Source of the DNA: an uncultured Collinsella sp.
Lineage (GTDB): Bacteria; Actinomycetota; Coriobacteriia; Coriobacteriales; Coriobacteriaceae
Reading direction: 5' to 3'
NCBI GenBank assembly: GCA_959596505.1
Contig: CAUFWM010000004.1
Coordinates: 1-56,725 of the forward strand
DNA: 56,725 nucleotides
The translations under genes were made by a program, and so were the position numbers. Of this stretch, positions 8,489-16,880 are shown in pieces. The notes under the pieces were generated by a model, which searched no databases, was not told the origin of the DNA, and worked only from the letters and a program-made list of their open reading frames with translations. The number at the start of each line of letters is the position of its first letter. The first letter of the stretch is position 1.

Positions 8489-8494
8489 TATAAT
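8489..8494 (+). promoter_or_regulatory. Possible -10 box upstream of pta
   Basis: TATAAT in the glf-pta divergent region, pointing toward pta. No convincing -35 hexamer lies 16-18 bases upstream, so this is tentative. Confidence 0.3.
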
Positions 8495-8546
8495 GAGCTT
8501 GCCACACAAGGAAAGCTCAAGCACCGCGGCGAACATAATTGAAAGG

Positions 8547-8569
8547 TAAACCCGCTAGCAGCGGGTTTA
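8547..8569. terminator. Small symmetric hairpin in pta leader region
   Basis: TAAACCCGC-TAGCA-GCGGGTTTA forms a 9-bp perfect stem 53 bases before the pta start. It could end a short leader transcript or be a leftover terminator; the T run after it is weak. Confidence 0.4.
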
Positions 8570-8621
8570 TTCGTGAACAGCCGGGCGCCTGGAGCTTAGC
8601 GAAACGCTTGTAAGGAGTAAC

Positions 8622-9602
8622 ATGAGCGATTTCCTAAACCGTATGAAGTCTGCCGCCAAGGCCGACCTTAAGACGATCGTCCTGCCCGAGGGCGAGGATC
8701 CGCGCACCATCGTCGCAGCCACCAAGATCATCGAGGAGGGCCTGGCAAAGATCGTCATCCTGGGTAACCCCGACGAGATCAACGTTCCCGGCGCTACCGT
8801 CATCGATCCGCGCAATGCCGAGAAGCACGAGGAGTACGCGCAGAAGTTTGCCGAGCTCCGCGCCAAGAAGGGCGTCACCATCGAGCAGGCTCGCGCCCAG
8901 GTGATGGACGCTACCTACTTTGGCACCATGATGGTCAAGATGGGCGATGCCGACGGCCTGGTCTCCGGCGCCTGCCACTCCACCGCCGACACCCTGCGCC
9001 CCGCGCTGCAGATCCTCAAGACCGCCCCGGGCACCAAGCTGGTCTCGGCCTTCTTCGTGATGTGCACCGACACCCCGCAGTTCGGCACCGACGGCACGCT
9101 GATCTTCGCCGACTGCGGCCTCAACATCAACCCGTCCTCCGACGAGCTCTCCGAGATCGCCATCGCCTCCGCTCACTCCTGGTCCACCTTCATGGGCAAC
9201 GTTGAGCCGCACGTGGCCATGCTCTCCTACTCCACCATGGGCTCCGCCGGCGGCGAGGTCGCCAAGAAGGTCCAGGAGGCCGTAAAGTTCTGCCACGAGA
9301 AGGCTCCCGAGCTCGCCATCGATGGCGACCTGCAGCTCGATGCCGCTATCGTCCCCACCGTCGCCCAGCTCAAGGCTCCCGGCTCCTCCGTTGCCGGCAA
9401 GGCCAACGTGCTGGTGTTCCCCGACCTTGAGGCCGGCAACATCGGCTACAAGCTCGTCCAGCGCTTCGCCGGCGCCGACGCCTACGGCCCCATCCTGCAG
9501 GGCATCGCCAAGCCGGTCAACGACCTTTCGCGCGGCTGCTCTGCCGACGACATCGTGGGTGTCGTTGCCATCACCGCCGTCCAGGCTCAGATGGCTGAGT
9601 AG
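8622..9602 (+). CDS. pta: Phosphate acetyltransferase
   Basis: A 326-residue short-form phosphotransacetylase that interconverts acetyl-CoA and acetyl phosphate in the cytoplasm. It starts MSDFLNRMKSAAKADLKTIVLPEGEDPRT; the VLPEG-E-D-R motif, GLVSGACHSTADTLRPALQI, ADCGLNINPSSDELSEIA, MLSYSTMGSAGG and NVLVFPDLEAGNIGYK are all typical. A TAAGGAG site lies five bases before the ATG. The gene points toward two acetate kinase genes on the opposite strand, so the fermentative acetate pathway is encoded side by side but not as one operon. Codon use looks strongly biased to C-ending codons, as in highly expressed genes. Confidence 0.97.
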   Translation: MSDFLNRMKSAAKADLKTIVLPEGEDPRTIVAATKIIEEGLAKIVILGNPDEINVPGATVIDPRNAEKHEEYAQKFAELRAKKGVTIEQARAQVMDATYFGTMMVKMGDADGLVSGACHSTADTLRPALQILKTAPGTKLVSAFFVMCTDTPQFGTDGTLIFADCGLNINPSSDELSEIAIASAHSWSTFMGNVEPHVAMLSYSTMGSAGGEVAKKVQEAVKFCHEKAPELAIDGDLQLDAAIVPTVAQLKAPGSSVAGKANVLVFPDLEAGNIGYKLVQRFAGADAYGPILQGIAKPVNDLSRGCSADDIVGVVAITAVQAQMAE

Positions 9603-9617
9603 CGGACATATCCCCTC

Positions 9618-9744
9618 GGGACCCTACAGGGTAAAGCTCTGAAAACGTCCTCGGACATGTCGGAAGCCCCCGCTGCGCGCTACGCGCGGCGGGGGCTTCC
9701 TCCGTCCTGCGGAATGTTTTCAGAGCTTTACCCTGTAGGGTCCC
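9618..9744. repeat. Nested hairpin element, family 1 copy C
   Basis: Perfect 29-base outer arms (9618-9646 and 9716-9744) flank a 69-base core. The core begins with GTCCT, ends with GCGGAAT, and contains a GC-rich inner stem GGAAGCCCCCGC...GCGGCGGGGGCTTCC. The core length and the GTCCT...GCGGAA bracket match copies A and B, but arms and inner stem differ. It lies just after pta and faces the acetate kinase gene. Confidence 0.75.
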
Positions 9745-9950
9745 TGCCGCTACGTAGCAATCAGGGCATCTGGAGTGGACGGCGGCTTGACTACGAGCTG
9801 GGGCTGAAGATCTGAATGGATGGGTGCCGTTGCTAGGGGCGCAAGCGTTGCTGGCGATGGTCACTTTGGGACTGGTATTTCCGCCTGCTAGTAAAAAGGC
9901 CTCCGGAGCTGTTGCTCTGGAGGCCTTTCGTTTACTTGTAAATGCGCGCG
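9745..9950. other. Intergenic stretch between copy C and ackA
   Basis: No gene seen in about 200 bases. It contains a terminator-like hairpin near 9896-9930, AAGGCCTCC-GGAGCTGTTGCTCT-GGAGGCCTT, which would end the minus-strand acetate kinase transcript. Confidence 0.6.
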
Positions 9951-11129
9951 TTAGTTGTTCTTGGTCAGACGCTCGACGTCGTGGGCGATCATGTATTCCT
10001 CGTCGGTGGGGATGACCATGACCGTGACGGCGGAACCGGCGGCACTGATGACCTGCGGGCCGCTGCCCACGGCCTCACGGTTCTTGTTGTTGTCGATGCG
10101 CACGCCCAACCACTCAAAGCAGTCGCAGAAGGCCTTGCGGATCGACCAGTCGTTCTCGCCGATGCCGGCAGTGAAGGTAATGGTATCCACGCCCGCCATA
10201 GAAGCGATCATGGAGCCGGCCTGCTGCATAGCCTTATAGGCGAACATATCGAAGGCGAGCAGGCAGCGCTCATCTCCCTCGGAGGCGCGCGTGCGAATGT
10301 CGCGGGCGTCGTTGGAGATACCCGAGATGGCGAGCAGACCAGACTGCTTGTTCATCATGTCGTCGACTTCCTGGTAGCTGTAGCCGCCCTCGCGCTGCAG
10401 GTAGCACACGGTAGCCGGGTCGATAGAGCCGCAGCGGGTTCCCATCATCAGGCCGTCAAGCGGCGTGAGCCCCATCGTGGTGTCACGGCATACACCGTCC
10501 TCGATGGCGGCAAGCGAGGCGCCGTTGCCCAAATGGCACGAGAGCAGGCGGTGGCAGCGCGAGCCCAGGATCTCCTTGGCCATCATCCACTCATAGCGGT
10601 GGCTCGTACCGTGGGCTCCGTACTTGCGCACGTGATACTTGTCGCACACGTCCTTGGGCAGGGCGTAGGTGTAGGCGACCTCGGGCATGGTCATGTGGAA
10701 CGAGGTGTCGAAGACGGCCACGTTGGGCAGCTCCGGATACTTCTCACGGCAATACTCAATCGCCGCCGCCTCGCCGTAGTTGTGCAGCGGAGCAAGCGGT
10801 GCCACCTCGAGAATCTTAGCCATGACCTCGTCGTCGACGACCGCAGAATCATCGAAGTGCCAGCCGCCTTGAACGATGCGATGTCCAATGCCATCAATCG
10901 TAAAGTCGGTCTTCTCGAGCTCCTCGAGCACGCGAGCGATAGCAGAGCGATGATCGGGGAAGGGAACCTCCTCGGTCTGTTTGGCGCCACCGTTCTCGGA
11001 GTGGCCAAAGATGCCCATGTCCGATCCGATACGCTCGCAGTTGCCCTTGGCGAAAACCTCGCGGGTATCGGTATCCAAAAGCTGATATTTAAGGCTTGAA
11101 CTGCCGGCGTTGACAACAAGTACGTTCAT
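9951..11129 (-). CDS. ackA: Acetate kinase, copy 1
   Basis: A 392-residue acetate kinase, making ATP and acetate from acetyl phosphate and ADP. MNVLVVNAGSSSLKYQL is the N-terminal phosphate-binding signature; HRIVQGGWHF, HLGNGASLAAI, MGLTPLDGLMMGTRCGSIDP and TFTAGIGEND complete the ASKHA-fold set. It is the second gene of a tandem pair with a 392-residue paralogue upstream. The start has AAGGAG nearby. In the 163-base gap from the upstream gene there is a terminator for that gene and then an inverted repeat just before this ribosome binding site, so this copy may have its own regulation. Confidence 0.95.
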   Translation of the reverse strand: MNVLVVNAGSSSLKYQLLDTDTREVFAKGNCERIGSDMGIFGHSENGGAKQTEEVPFPDHRSAIARVLEELEKTDFTIDGIGHRIVQGGWHFDDSAVVDDEVMAKILEVAPLAPLHNYGEAAAIEYCREKYPELPNVAVFDTSFHMTMPEVAYTYALPKDVCDKYHVRKYGAHGTSHRYEWMMAKEILGSRCHRLLSCHLGNGASLAAIEDGVCRDTTMGLTPLDGLMMGTRCGSIDPATVCYLQREGGYSYQEVDDMMNKQSGLLAISGISNDARDIRTRASEGDERCLLAFDMFAYKAMQQAGSMIASMAGVDTITFTAGIGENDWSIRKAFCDCFEWLGVRIDNNKNREAVGSGPQVISAAGSAVTVMVIPTDEEYMIAHDVERLTKNN

Positions 11130-11147
11130 GAGACTCCTTTGCAGTGC

Positions 11148-11187
11148 AATACGGCCGACGCAGACCCCTTAAGGCGGCCGTATTTTA
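11148..11187 (-). promoter_or_regulatory. Inverted repeat in the ackA copy 1 leader
   Basis: AATACGGCCG and CGGCCGTATT form a perfect 10-bp inverted repeat directly upstream of the ackA ribosome binding site. It may be an operator or leader hairpin; on the plus strand it is followed by a short T run. Confidence 0.4.
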
Positions 11188-11247
11188 ATAAGAAGTTATC
11201 ATATCTTGATAAATAGCTATCAGCATATCGCCCAACGAGCGCAAAAG

Positions 11248-11287
11248 AGGGACTAAACGACACTTGGTCGTCCAGCCCCTCCCCTCT
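11248..11287 (-). terminator. Terminator after ackA copy 2
   Basis: On the minus strand GAGGGGCTGGACGA pairs with TCGTTTAGTCCCTC around a CCAAGTG loop and is followed by TTTT. It lies directly after the stop of the upstream acetate kinase. Confidence 0.6.
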
Positions 11288-11292
11288 TGCAA

Positions 11293-12471
11293 TTACTTGC
11301 CGTTGACGATGCGCTCGACGTCGGAAGCGATCATGAACTCCTCGTCCGTGGGGATGACGAAGATCTTGACCTTGGAATCCTTGGCAGACAGGCACCAAGC
11401 GCCGTCGCCACGCAGGGCGTTACGGGCATGGTCCATCTTGACGCCCATAAAGGCCAGACGGTCGGCAACGCCGGCGCGAACGGCCGGAGCGTGCTCACCG
11501 ATGCCGGCGGTGAAGACCAGCGTGTCCATACCGCACATGGAAGTGGCCATCTCGGCAGCCTTGGCGGCAATCTTGTAGACGAACATGTCGAAGGCGAGCT
11601 GAGCCTCGGGGTCGCCGGCGGCGGCAAGCTCCTCGACGTTGCGGCAGTCGTTGGTCTTGCCACCGGTCACAGCCAAAAGGCCGGACTTCTTGTTCATCAT
11701 CTCGTCGACCTCGTCGAAGGTGTAGCCGCCCTCGCGCTGCAGGTAGCACACGGTAGCCGGGTCGATGGAGCCGCAGCGGGTGCCCATCATGACGCCGTCG
11801 AGCGGGGTGAGGCCCATAGTGGTATCCATGCACTTGCCGTCCTCGATGGCGCACAGGGAGGCACCGGAGCCGATGTGGCACACGACAACCTTGCGGGCCT
11901 CGCCGTTGGTCATCTCGGCGACCTTCTTGGAGATGTAACGATAGCTGGTGCCGTGGGCGCCGTACTTACGGATGTGCAGCTTGTCGCAAACATCCTTGGG
12001 AAGGGCGTAGGTCTTGGCGACCTCGGGCATGTTGAAGTGGAAAGCGGTGTCATAGACCGTGACGTTGGGCAGGTCGGGATACTGCTCCAGGCAGAACTCG
12101 ATAACGTTGGCCTCGGGGTTGTTGTGCAGCGGCGCCAGCGGGGCGACCTCACGGATCTTGGCGAGGACGTCCTCGTCGACGAGGGAGGAATCGCCAAAGT
12201 ACCAGCCGCCCTGAACGATACGGTGGCCAATGCCCTCGATCTTGACGCCGTTGGCCTCGAGGTCCTTCAGGACGACCTCGATGGCGACCTTGTGGTCGGG
12301 GAACTCGATGTTCTCGGTCACCTTCTTGGAGCCGTTGGCAGCGTGGGTGAAGGTACCGCCGGTAAAGCAGACGCGCTCGCAGGAGCCCTTTGCGGACACC
12401 TTGTGGGACTTGGTATCGATGACCTGATACTTAAGGGTCGAAGATCCTGCGTTGACGACCAGAACGTTCAT
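11293..12471 (-). CDS. Acetate kinase, copy 2
   Basis: A second 392-residue acetate kinase with the same motif set: MNVLVVNAGSSTLKYQV, HRIVQGGWYF, HIGSGASLCAI, MGLTPLDGVMMGTRCGSIDP and FTAGIGEHAP. It is clearly homologous to the downstream copy along its entire length but diverged enough to be an old paralogue. Differences fall in the N-terminal 60 residues and in the segment after the GIGE motif. Butyrate or propionate kinase activity cannot be excluded, but the length and motifs favour acetate. I give no symbol, to avoid implying which copy is the housekeeping enzyme. Confidence 0.9.
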   Translation of the reverse strand: MNVLVVNAGSSTLKYQVIDTKSHKVSAKGSCERVCFTGGTFTHAANGSKKVTENIEFPDHKVAIEVVLKDLEANGVKIEGIGHRIVQGGWYFGDSSLVDEDVLAKIREVAPLAPLHNNPEANVIEFCLEQYPDLPNVTVYDTAFHFNMPEVAKTYALPKDVCDKLHIRKYGAHGTSYRYISKKVAEMTNGEARKVVVCHIGSGASLCAIEDGKCMDTTMGLTPLDGVMMGTRCGSIDPATVCYLQREGGYTFDEVDEMMNKKSGLLAVTGGKTNDCRNVEELAAAGDPEAQLAFDMFVYKIAAKAAEMATSMCGMDTLVFTAGIGEHAPAVRAGVADRLAFMGVKMDHARNALRGDGAWCLSAKDSKVKIFVIPTDEEFMIASDVERIVNGK

Positions 12472-12519
12472 GTGTCTCCCTACTAACAGGCGGTGTGGCG
12501 CCGCCAGGTTACATACGCT

Positions 12520-12562
12520 TCAATAATAAACCCAAACGCCCTCGCGCTCGGGTTTATTGCGT
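12520..12562. terminator. Hairpin between ackA copy 2 and the HIT gene
   Basis: AATAAACCC and GGGTTTATT bracket a C-rich loop. It would serve as a terminator of the HIT gene on the minus strand or as part of the ackA leader. The region 12472-12618 has no gene. Confidence 0.5.
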
Positions 12563-12618
12563 TGATATATAAGTTATCGGTGCCAGAGCTTCCGTTTCAT
12601 TGCACGGAAGAAGCGTCC

Positions 12619-12954
12619 TCAGATGAGGTTCTCGCCCAGGTTTTTGCCGCCGAGGACGTGCATGTGGAAGTGCATGACGGTCTGGCCGGCGTTGACGCCC
12701 TTGTTGGAGATGACGCGGAAACCGTCCTCCAAGCCCTTGGCCTTGGCAACCTCGTGGATGGCGTGGGCCATGGCGCCCATGGTCTCGGCCGGCACGTTGT
12801 CGGCGATGTCGCTGTAGTGCTTCTTGGGGATCACGAGCGTGTGGACCGGCGCCTGGGGGTTGAGGTCGTCGAAGGCGATGACCTGGTCGTCCTCATAGAC
12901 AACGGTTGAGGGAATCTCGTGGTTGGCGATTTTGCAGAAGATGCAATCACACAT
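12619..12954 (-). CDS. HIT family nucleotide hydrolase
   Basis: A 111-residue histidine-triad protein of the HINT branch, which hydrolyses adenosine 5'-phosphoramidate-type bonds. CIFCKIANHEIPSTVVYEDD opens the protein, with a CxxC pair of the kind that binds zinc in some HINTs. HFHMHVLGG is the HxHxH catalytic triad. I place the start at MCDCIFCKI (12954) because AAAGGA precedes it; a start six codons upstream is open but has no such site. It precedes no obvious partner and lies downstream of xseB-xseA on the same strand. Confidence 0.93.
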   Translation of the reverse strand: MCDCIFCKIANHEIPSTVVYEDDQVIAFDDLNPQAPVHTLVIPKKHYSDIADNVPAETMGAMAHAIHEVAKAKGLEDGFRVISNKGVNAGQTVMHFHMHVLGGKNLGENLI

Positions 12955-13003
12955 GGCTGGTTCCTTTCTCACAGGCCAAGGTAATTATATTTGGTCGGGA
13001 TGG

Positions 13004-13270
13004 TTAGAACGAAAGCTTGTCGTCGGTGTTGGCGGCCTCGCCGTCGGCGAGCACGTCGTTGCCGTCGACGTCCTTAAGGAGCACCGAGACCTTCTGCTCG
13101 GCATCGGACAGGCGGGTGCGCAGGCTCTTGAGGAGCTCGACGCCGCGGGTATAGCTCTCGAGTGACTCCTCGAGCTCCATATCGCCCGACTCCAAGCTGC
13201 GGATGATGAGTTCCAACTCCTGCGAGGCCTGCTTGTACGTAAGCTGCTCGACCGGGGTCTTCTCTGCCAT
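13004..13270 (-). CDS. xseB: Exodeoxyribonuclease VII small subunit
   Basis: An 88-residue helical protein, the small subunit of ExoVII, several copies of which decorate the large subunit. The family pattern is clear: LTYKQASQELELIIRSLESGDMELEESLESYTRGVELL. The C-terminus is extended by an acidic tail. It follows xseA by 42 bases on the same strand, the usual pairing. GGAAAGGAAAC lies just before the ATG. Confidence 0.93.
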   Translation of the reverse strand: MAEKTPVEQLTYKQASQELELIIRSLESGDMELEESLESYTRGVELLKSLRTRLSDAEQKVSVLLKDVDGNDVLADGEAANTDDKLSF

Positions 13271-13312
13271 ATCTGTTTCCTTTCCTAAAGGTTTATCGCT
13301 GTGAAACGCGGT

Positions 13313-14791
13313 CTACTCGACCGTATCGACCGTTGCCGCCACGTTGCCGTCTGCCATGCGCACGCGTATGGCGTCGCCGGGCTTAAAGGTCTTGGCGCTC
13401 GTAGCCACCCCATCATCGCTGTACGCGATGGAATAGCCACGGGCAAGCACCTTGAGCGGCGACAGGGCATCGAGTGAGGCTGCCGCACGGCCCAGGTCGG
13501 ACGCGGGTTTGCTGAGCATCGTGCGCCCCTGATGCTCCAGACGGGAACTCGCAAGCGTGAGCGCATGGCGCTTGCCATCGAGCCCCGAGGTGCTTGCAAC
13601 CAGACGCTCGGGCAGGCGCTCAAAGTTGGAGCGGAATGTCCCGACCGAGCGTACTATGGCGCCCGACAGGCGATCGGCAGTCAGCGCAAGCTCCGATTCG
13701 CGACGCTCGACCATAAATGTGGGGTCGTTGAGGCACGGGCGGCAGGCGGCGGCATCGAGTGCATCGCCCAGACGGGCCGTATAGGTATTCCAAGCGCGGC
13801 GACCACGCTGATCGAGCATCTCCAGGTCGACCTGATTCGACCCAATCATCGATGCCATCGCGGCGCCAAGACGCTGATGGCGTGCCTCGAGCACATCGGC
13901 CAACTCCGTCATAGCCGGCGCCACCGATTCGGCCGCCGCCGTGGGCGTGGAGGCGCGGCGGTCGCTCACCATGTCGCAAATCGAGGTATCGGGCTCATGG
14001 CCAATACCGGTCACCACGGGCACAGGACAAGCCGCCACCGCGCGGGCAAGCTCCTCGTCATTAAAGGTCATGAGGTCCTCAAAGGAGCCGCCGCCGCGCA
14101 CCAGCAAAATACAGTCGGGCGCCGGCGTAATGGAAGCGGCGCGGCGCAAGCCCTCGATGAGCTCGGCCGGCGCACCCTCGCCTTGAACCTTGGCGCCCAC
14201 GCAGACGACCTCGACGAGCGGGTTGCGACGACGCAACGTGCGCTTGACGTCGTCGATTACGGCACCCGAAAGCGAGGTGACGACCGCCACGCGGGAGCAG
14301 AACACCGGGATGCGGCGCTTGCGCGCTTCGTCCATCAGGCCCTCGCGGCGTAGCTTTTCGGCCAGTTGCGCCACTTGTTGACGCAGCAGACCCTCCCCCG
14401 CCAACGAAAATGAGCGGGCAACAAAGCTCATGCGACCCGTGGGCTTATAGAGATTGAAGCTGCCCTTAAAGCTCACCTGCATGCCATCGCGCAGATCGAA
14501 GGTGCGCTTGAGATAGGCGCCCTTCCAGATAATGCAGTCGACGGCGGCCGAGTCGTCCTTGATCTGGAAGTAGCAGTGACCGCTTCGGGCGTTAGGACCA
14601 CGAAAACCTGTGACCTCGCCCAGAACGCTCAGCTGCGGAATGGCATCGAGCGCACCGGCGGCGATCTCCACTGCCTGGCTCACGCTGAGCTCCTTGCGCT
14701 CCTGATCGTCCGAACCGTCGAACTCGGCGGAAACGGCATTGCCGGTTAGATTCCAGCCTGCCACGCAGCCCCCCTTCGTTATCGAGCACAA
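13313..14791 (-). CDS. xseA: Exodeoxyribonuclease VII large subunit
   Basis: A 492-residue catalytic subunit of ExoVII, which degrades single-stranded DNA from both ends. It has an N-terminal OB-fold (SVLGEVTGFRGPNARSGHCYFQIKDD), then the catalytic domain with VVTSLSGAVIDDVKRTLRRRNP, LVRGGGSFEDLMTFNDEELARA and TGIGHEPDTSICDMVSDRRASTPTAAAE, followed by a long helical region. The ARGYSIAY motif near the C-terminus is typical. The first 35 residues before SVSQAVEIAAGAL are not conserved, so the real start could be internal. Coupled to xseB. Confidence 0.95.
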   Translation of the reverse strand: MCSITKGGCVAGWNLTGNAVSAEFDGSDDQERKELSVSQAVEIAAGALDAIPQLSVLGEVTGFRGPNARSGHCYFQIKDDSAAVDCIIWKGAYLKRTFDLRDGMQVSFKGSFNLYKPTGRMSFVARSFSLAGEGLLRQQVAQLAEKLRREGLMDEARKRRIPVFCSRVAVVTSLSGAVIDDVKRTLRRRNPLVEVVCVGAKVQGEGAPAELIEGLRRAASITPAPDCILLVRGGGSFEDLMTFNDEELARAVAACPVPVVTGIGHEPDTSICDMVSDRRASTPTAAAESVAPAMTELADVLEARHQRLGAAMASMIGSNQVDLEMLDQRGRRAWNTYTARLGDALDAAACRPCLNDPTFMVERRESELALTADRLSGAIVRSVGTFRSNFERLPERLVASTSGLDGKRHALTLASSRLEHQGRTMLSKPASDLGRAAASLDALSPLKVLARGYSIAYSDDGVATSAKTFKPGDAIRVRMADGNVAATVDTVE

Positions 14792-14834
14792 GGGCTTCGA
14801 CCCTGCGCAGATTCAAGTCCAACACATAGTACAG

Positions 14835-14873
14835 CGCCGCGGGGACAAGAATCTCCGCGGCGCCTGTCAAGCC
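14835..14873 (-). terminator. GC-rich hairpin downstream of the zinc protease gene
   Basis: GGCGCCGCGGAG...CCCCGCGGCGCTG on the minus strand gives a strong stem just after the YugP-like gene; there is no T run, so it may only be a weak terminator. Confidence 0.45.
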
Positions 14874-14879
14874 AATTTG

Positions 14880-15584
14880 TTATCGGTTGGAGTTTCTGTT
14901 GTAGCGGGCCATCAGGTAGAGCAGCTGAATAATCGAGGTGAGCGCCGCCGCCACGTAGGTGAGCGCGGCTGCCGTCAGCACCTTCTTGGCACCGTTGACC
15001 TGCTTGGAACTCATGCCCGACTGCTCGATATACGCCACGGCGCGGCGACTGGCATCGATCTCGACAGGCAACGTAACGAGTTGGAACAGCACACTAAACG
15101 AGAAGAAGATCAATGCGAGGGTCGTGAGCCCGGCGATGTTCATAAACAGGCCCAAGAGCAACACGATGGTCCAGGTGTTCTGGGTAAAGTTGACGACCGG
15201 GACCAGGGCGGTGCGAACCTTCATCATGGCGTAACCGCTCTGACGCTGGGCGGCATGACCCGCCTCGTGGCAGGCCACGGCAACGCTTGCGACCGATCCG
15301 CCCGAACGGTTAGCGTCCGAGAGATACAGGTTGTTATCCTGCGGGTTGTAGTGGTCGGTGAGCTCACCGGCAACGCCCTTGATACCCACGGCGTTGCAAC
15401 CGTTGGCGTCGAGCATGCGGCGAGCGACCGTGGCACCCGTGTCGCCGTCCGAGCGAACCTTGGACCAGGTCTTGTACGTCGAGTTGATATAGCTCTGCGC
15501 CGCAAGACCAAGCACCGTACAAACAAGGACAACCAGCAGGTACAGCGGGTCGATGCCAAAGCCGTAACCATAGTAATAGGGCAT
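14880..15584 (-). CDS. Membrane zinc metallopeptidase, YugP family
   Basis: A 234-residue membrane protein. The first hydrophobic segment (LYLLVVLVCTVLGLAAQSYI) is followed by a cytoplasmic or peripheral domain with VACHEAGHAAQRQSGY, whose HEAGH is the zinc-binding HExxH motif. The third zinc ligand is probably within the EIDASRRA region. Two or three further hydrophobic stretches follow, around LALIFFSFSVLFQLVTL and VAAALTSIIQLLYLM. This matches the YugP/DUF2495-type family, whose substrates are unknown. It stands alone between xseA and rnd on the same strand. Confidence 0.85.
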   Translation of the reverse strand: MPYYYGYGFGIDPLYLLVVLVCTVLGLAAQSYINSTYKTWSKVRSDGDTGATVARRMLDANGCNAVGIKGVAGELTDHYNPQDNNLYLSDANRSGGSVASVAVACHEAGHAAQRQSGYAMMKVRTALVPVVNFTQNTWTIVLLLGLFMNIAGLTTLALIFFSFSVLFQLVTLPVEIDASRRAVAYIEQSGMSSKQVNGAKKVLTAAALTYVAAALTSIIQLLYLMARYNRNSNR

Positions 15585-15648
15585 GCGAATTCCTCCGAAT
15601 CGAATTACACGTTGGAGGCATTCTACCCAATCAAGCGGCTAGGCTTCC

Positions 15649-16782
15649 TTACAGCAATTCAATTTTGCCATCTTTGACCGTCAACCCCATGTTGCCGGAA
15701 AGCAGATCGTCCAGGCGCGAGCCCACAAGTTCAAAGCGCCAACCTTCGCGCAGGCGGCTCTGCTCGGGATGCTCAATGTAGTCGGCCAGGTCATCGCGCG
15801 ACGCAATGACCGAGGTCGCCACGCCCGAGCGCTCGGCAACCAGGCGAATAAGCGCATACATAAGGTCAGTCACGCTCTCCAGCTCCGGCGAAATCTGACG
15901 ATGTCCGCGCACCAAGAGCGGCAGGCGATCGTGCGGACAGCTCGCTCCGCGCTTGATGGCCATGAGCGCGCCGTCCACGTCGCGCTCCCCCAGCTGGTCG
16001 GTGCCGCGGATGCTACGGAACTCCTCAACACGCACGGGATTGCGCTTGACGAGCGCCAGCAGCGTATCGTCGGACATAACCCACTTGCGCGGGATGTTGC
16101 GCCGCTCAGCGCGGTCCTCACGCCAGGCGGCAAGCTCGCGCGCAATGCCCAGCTGATGGCGGCTGCACGAGTTGATGCGCTTGACCTTGCGGAACGCTTC
16201 GTGGCGGTCGGCGCGGTAGTGCGACTCATCGGCCAGAGGACGCAACTCGTCGAGCACCCAATCCACGCGGCCCAGCTCGCGCAGACGGCTCATCATCTCG
16301 GTATAGGCAACGATCAGATACTTGACGTCATCGATCGCGTACTCAATCTGCTTGTCGGTCAGCGGGCGGCGCGACCAGTCGGTCAGCGACTCGGTCTTGG
16401 GCAGTGATACGCCGCAGAACGTCTGAACGAGCGCACCATACGAAATCTGCTGGCGCTCGCCCAAAAAGGCGGCGGCAACCTGCGTGTCAAAAATCGGACG
16501 CGGCAGCGCGCCCACGGTGTGGAGCATGACCTCCATATCCTGCGAGCAGGCGTGGAAGACCTTGGTCACGCTCTCGTCGGCCATAAGCTCGGCAAGCGGC
16601 GACAGGTCGTCGATCACCAGCGGATCGACAGCGACACTCTCGGCGGGGGTGGCAATCTGGACCAGGCACAGGCGCGGATGAAACGTGCGCTCGCGCAAAA
16701 ACTCGGTATCGACGGCGATCGCGTCGAACTCGCGGGCGCGCTGGCAAAAGTCGACCAGAGCCTGATGTGTGGAAATGTACAT
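15649..16782 (-). CDS. rnd: Ribonuclease D
   Basis: A 377-residue 3'-5' exoribonuclease of the DEDD family that trims tRNA and other RNA 3' ends. AIAVDTEFLRERTFHPRLCLVQIA contains the first Asp and Glu of the DEDD set; VFHACSQDMEVM holds the next Asp; IEYAIDDVKYLIVAY holds the last. An HRDC domain follows in the second half. The start at 16782 (MYISTHQALVDFC) matches the family N-terminus; the frame is open for 12 more codons upstream but these are not conserved. Confidence 0.92.
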   Translation of the reverse strand: MYISTHQALVDFCQRAREFDAIAVDTEFLRERTFHPRLCLVQIATPAESVAVDPLVIDDLSPLAELMADESVTKVFHACSQDMEVMLHTVGALPRPIFDTQVAAAFLGERQQISYGALVQTFCGVSLPKTESLTDWSRRPLTDKQIEYAIDDVKYLIVAYTEMMSRLRELGRVDWVLDELRPLADESHYRADRHEAFRKVKRINSCSRHQLGIARELAAWREDRAERRNIPRKWVMSDDTLLALVKRNPVRVEEFRSIRGTDQLGERDVDGALMAIKRGASCPHDRLPLLVRGHRQISPELESVTDLMYALIRLVAERSGVATSVIASRDDLADYIEHPEQSRLREGWRFELVGSRLDDLLSGNMGLTVKDGKIELL

Positions 16783-16880
16783 ATCAACCCATCGAATAAG
16801 GTTAGGCCCGAAAAACACGGGTAGGATATCGGCATTGCTCTACAACTATACTCGGTTAGTCACAGAACGGGAACGTAAGT

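Noticed and set aside
9942..12486. Two long plus-strand frames opposite the acetate kinases
   Set aside because: Mirror images of the kinases' codon pattern; both show the same antisense repeats, as expected from paralogous genes on the other strand.
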